DNA from: Phaeodactylum tricornutum CCAP 1055/1
Taxonomy: Eukaryota > Bacillariophyta > Bacillariophyceae > Surirellales > Neidiaceae
Assembly: GCF_000150955.2 (NCBI RefSeq)
Contig: NC_011675.1
Span: forward strand, 62,001-126,000
Reading direction: 5' to 3'
DNA: 64,000 bases
The notes beneath the pieces were generated by a model. That model was not told the origin of the DNA. It searched no databases and saw nothing but the letters and a program-made list of their open reading frames with translations. Position 1 is the first letter of the stretch, and each line of letters starts with the position of its first letter. Below are positions 63,015-64,000 of the stretch, piece by piece. Position numbers and translations under genes: made by a program.

Positions 63015-64000
63015 ATGCTATCGCTTTCCAAGACGCTGCTCTCGCCTACCTTGCTACTATTGATATCAGCAACGTCGGTTGTGTCGTTCCAAGCTCACCA
63101 CGCTATCCGAACGATAGAAACACGACAGCGAGGTACTCCTGCACGCGGGGTAACCAGTACAGCTCTAAACGATAGCAGCAAGCCTTACGATTTAGCGATT
63201 GTTGGAGCTGGAGTGGTGGGGGCTTTGGCAGCTGTTACCGCCGCTCAGGCACCCTTCCACAAACGCGTCATTCTCATCGATGCTCCTACGGCATCGGGGA
63301 CACTCCAGTCGCCTAGTGGACAAGATCTAAGTCTTGGTGGACCAACCGGCCTCTTTAGTAAGGCCCTACGGGATACGTCCAAACGAATTAAAGTATCGAC
63401 CTTGCGGGGAATGGGTTTGCGGGAAGACTCTGTTTGGAACGAAATTATTAACTCGTGCGTGGATTTGGCCGCGAGTAATTCGGAAGACATTGAGCGACAA
63501 CTAGATATGGCGGGAGTCACTTTCTTACAAGGATTTGCCGCGTTTGCGGATTCCGGTGGGACGGACAATCTAGTCGTTTCCCAAAAGGACGGATCCAGTT
63601 CGATTGTCAAGGCCGAACGGGTTTTGTTGGCCACCGGCTCGCAACCCTTCCGCCCGGGCGGGGTGCCCTTTGATGGAAAACGGGTTTTCGACTCGGATTC
63701 CATCAACGGGCTAAGCTATTTGCCCAAATCGGTAGCCATTACCGGGTCGGGCATTATTGCTGTTGAGTTTGCTAAGATTTTTCGCAATCTCGGTGCCGAT
63801 GTCACACTCATTATTCGCGACCAAGTTCCCCGGAATGCACTTATGAAAATAGGGCTAGACAAAGAGTACGTTTCCGAAAAAGAGAAATGTGGAACCATGC
63901 TACGTAGTGGGTCTCACAATGATCCTGCTTTTTCGTCTCCATTGGTTACAGTGTTGCAGCTACATTGGTGGCGGACCTCATTAGGTCCGGAATTCATATC
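63015..64000 (+). CDS. Plastid-targeted flavoprotein, soluble transhydrogenase/lipoamide dehydrogenase-like (3' end outside window)
   Basis: Exon 1 is 63015-63865; an 86-bp intron (63866-63951) leads into exon 2, which runs off the window. The first 25 residues are a signal peptide (TLLSPTLLLLISATSVVSF) ending in Phe, as in diatom plastid presequences. YDLAIVGAGVVGALAA is the FAD-binding fold. LLATGSQPFRPGG and VAITGSGIIAVEFAKIFRNL (the NAD(P)-binding fold) follow in the usual order. The position of the redox-active disulfide reads GGPTGLFSKALR, with no cysteine, so a dithiol mechanism as in lipoamide dehydrogenase is excluded. The nearest known function is soluble pyridine nucleotide transhydrogenase (SthA), by overall layout. 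Confidence 0.82.
   Translation, partial: MLSLSKTLLSPTLLLLISATSVVSFQAHHAIRTIETRQRGTPARGVTSTALNDSSKPYDLAIVGAGVVGALAAVTAAQAPFHKRVILIDAPTASGTLQSPSGQDLSLGGPTGLFSKALRDTSKRIKVSTLRGMGLREDSVWNEIINSCVDLAASNSEDIERQLDMAGVTFLQGFAAFADSGGTDNLVVSQKDGSSSIVKAERVLLATGSQPFRPGGVPFDGKRVFDSDSINGLSYLPKSVAITGSGIIAVEFAKIFRNLGADVTLIIRDQVPRNALMKIGLDKEYVSEKEKCGTMLRSGSHNDPAFSSPLVTVLQLHWWRTSLGPEFI

Overview
This is nuclear DNA of a photosynthetic stramenopile, most likely a pennate diatom such as Phaeodactylum tricornutum. The organism is inferred from the sequence; no search was run. Supporting signs: dense intron-poor genes on both strands, short GT-AG introns (about 63-240 bp), plastid-type bipartite presequences with a Phe after the signal-peptide cleavage site (TatB, flavoprotein, perhaps GlyRS), a secreted cysteine-rich family and Pro-Ser-rich surface proteins like those common in diatoms, and near-even base composition outside one AT-rich gap. 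I count 31 protein genes, two of them cut by the window edges. I found no tRNA, rRNA, CRISPR array, recognisable transposon or virus-derived element.

Layout. 1-0.7 kb: 3' end of an allantoinase gene. 1.4-6.4 kb: three secreted or surface proteins on the + strand; two are tandem paralogues with chlamydial Pmp-like beta-helix repeats, and the second carries a perfect 159-bp internal duplication that makes an extra exon. 6.4-17.4 kb: a ModF-like double ABC ATPase, glycyl-tRNA synthetase, a 1654-residue protein with four p27/ZNRD2-type zinc ribbons, and cytosolic ribosomal protein uS11. 17.6-34.8 kb: a two-ACT-domain GcvR-like protein, a bZIP factor, tRNA-dihydrouridine synthase, a DHHC palmitoyltransferase, an M43 metalloprotease, a DUF4442 protein, a GT64-like glycosyltransferase, formyl-THF deformylase (PurU), a Cdc20/Cdh1-type APC/C activator and an aspartyl hydroxylase-like protein. 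35.3-42.1 kb: a cellular RNA-dependent RNA polymerase, a membrane-anchored GH5 glucanase and an IQ/coiled-coil protein.

42.1-46.3 kb is a 4.3-kb gene desert. Its AT-rich core (about 32 percent GC over 540 bp, counted by hand) holds a diverged 0.3-kb direct repeat and resembles the low-GC stretches described at diatom centromeres. 46.3-64 kb: a four-pass membrane protein, a myosin heavy chain, mitochondrial Cpn10, several conserved-looking unknowns, organellar uL4, plastid TatB/Hcf106 and the 5' part of a plastid transhydrogenase-like flavoprotein.

The genes are not an operon. Many are divergent pairs sharing 300-1050 bp promoter regions. Loose themes are glycine and one-carbon metabolism (GlyRS, GcvR-like, PurU), organelle function (Cpn10, uL4, TatB, flavoprotein) and cell surface or secretion (the 1.4-6.4 kb cluster, GH5, GT64, M43). 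An 11-base word, TTGACTGTGAG, recurs five times exactly in gene-free DNA. Exon boundaries were placed by reading splice sites and checking that joined exons keep frame; no transcript data were available.
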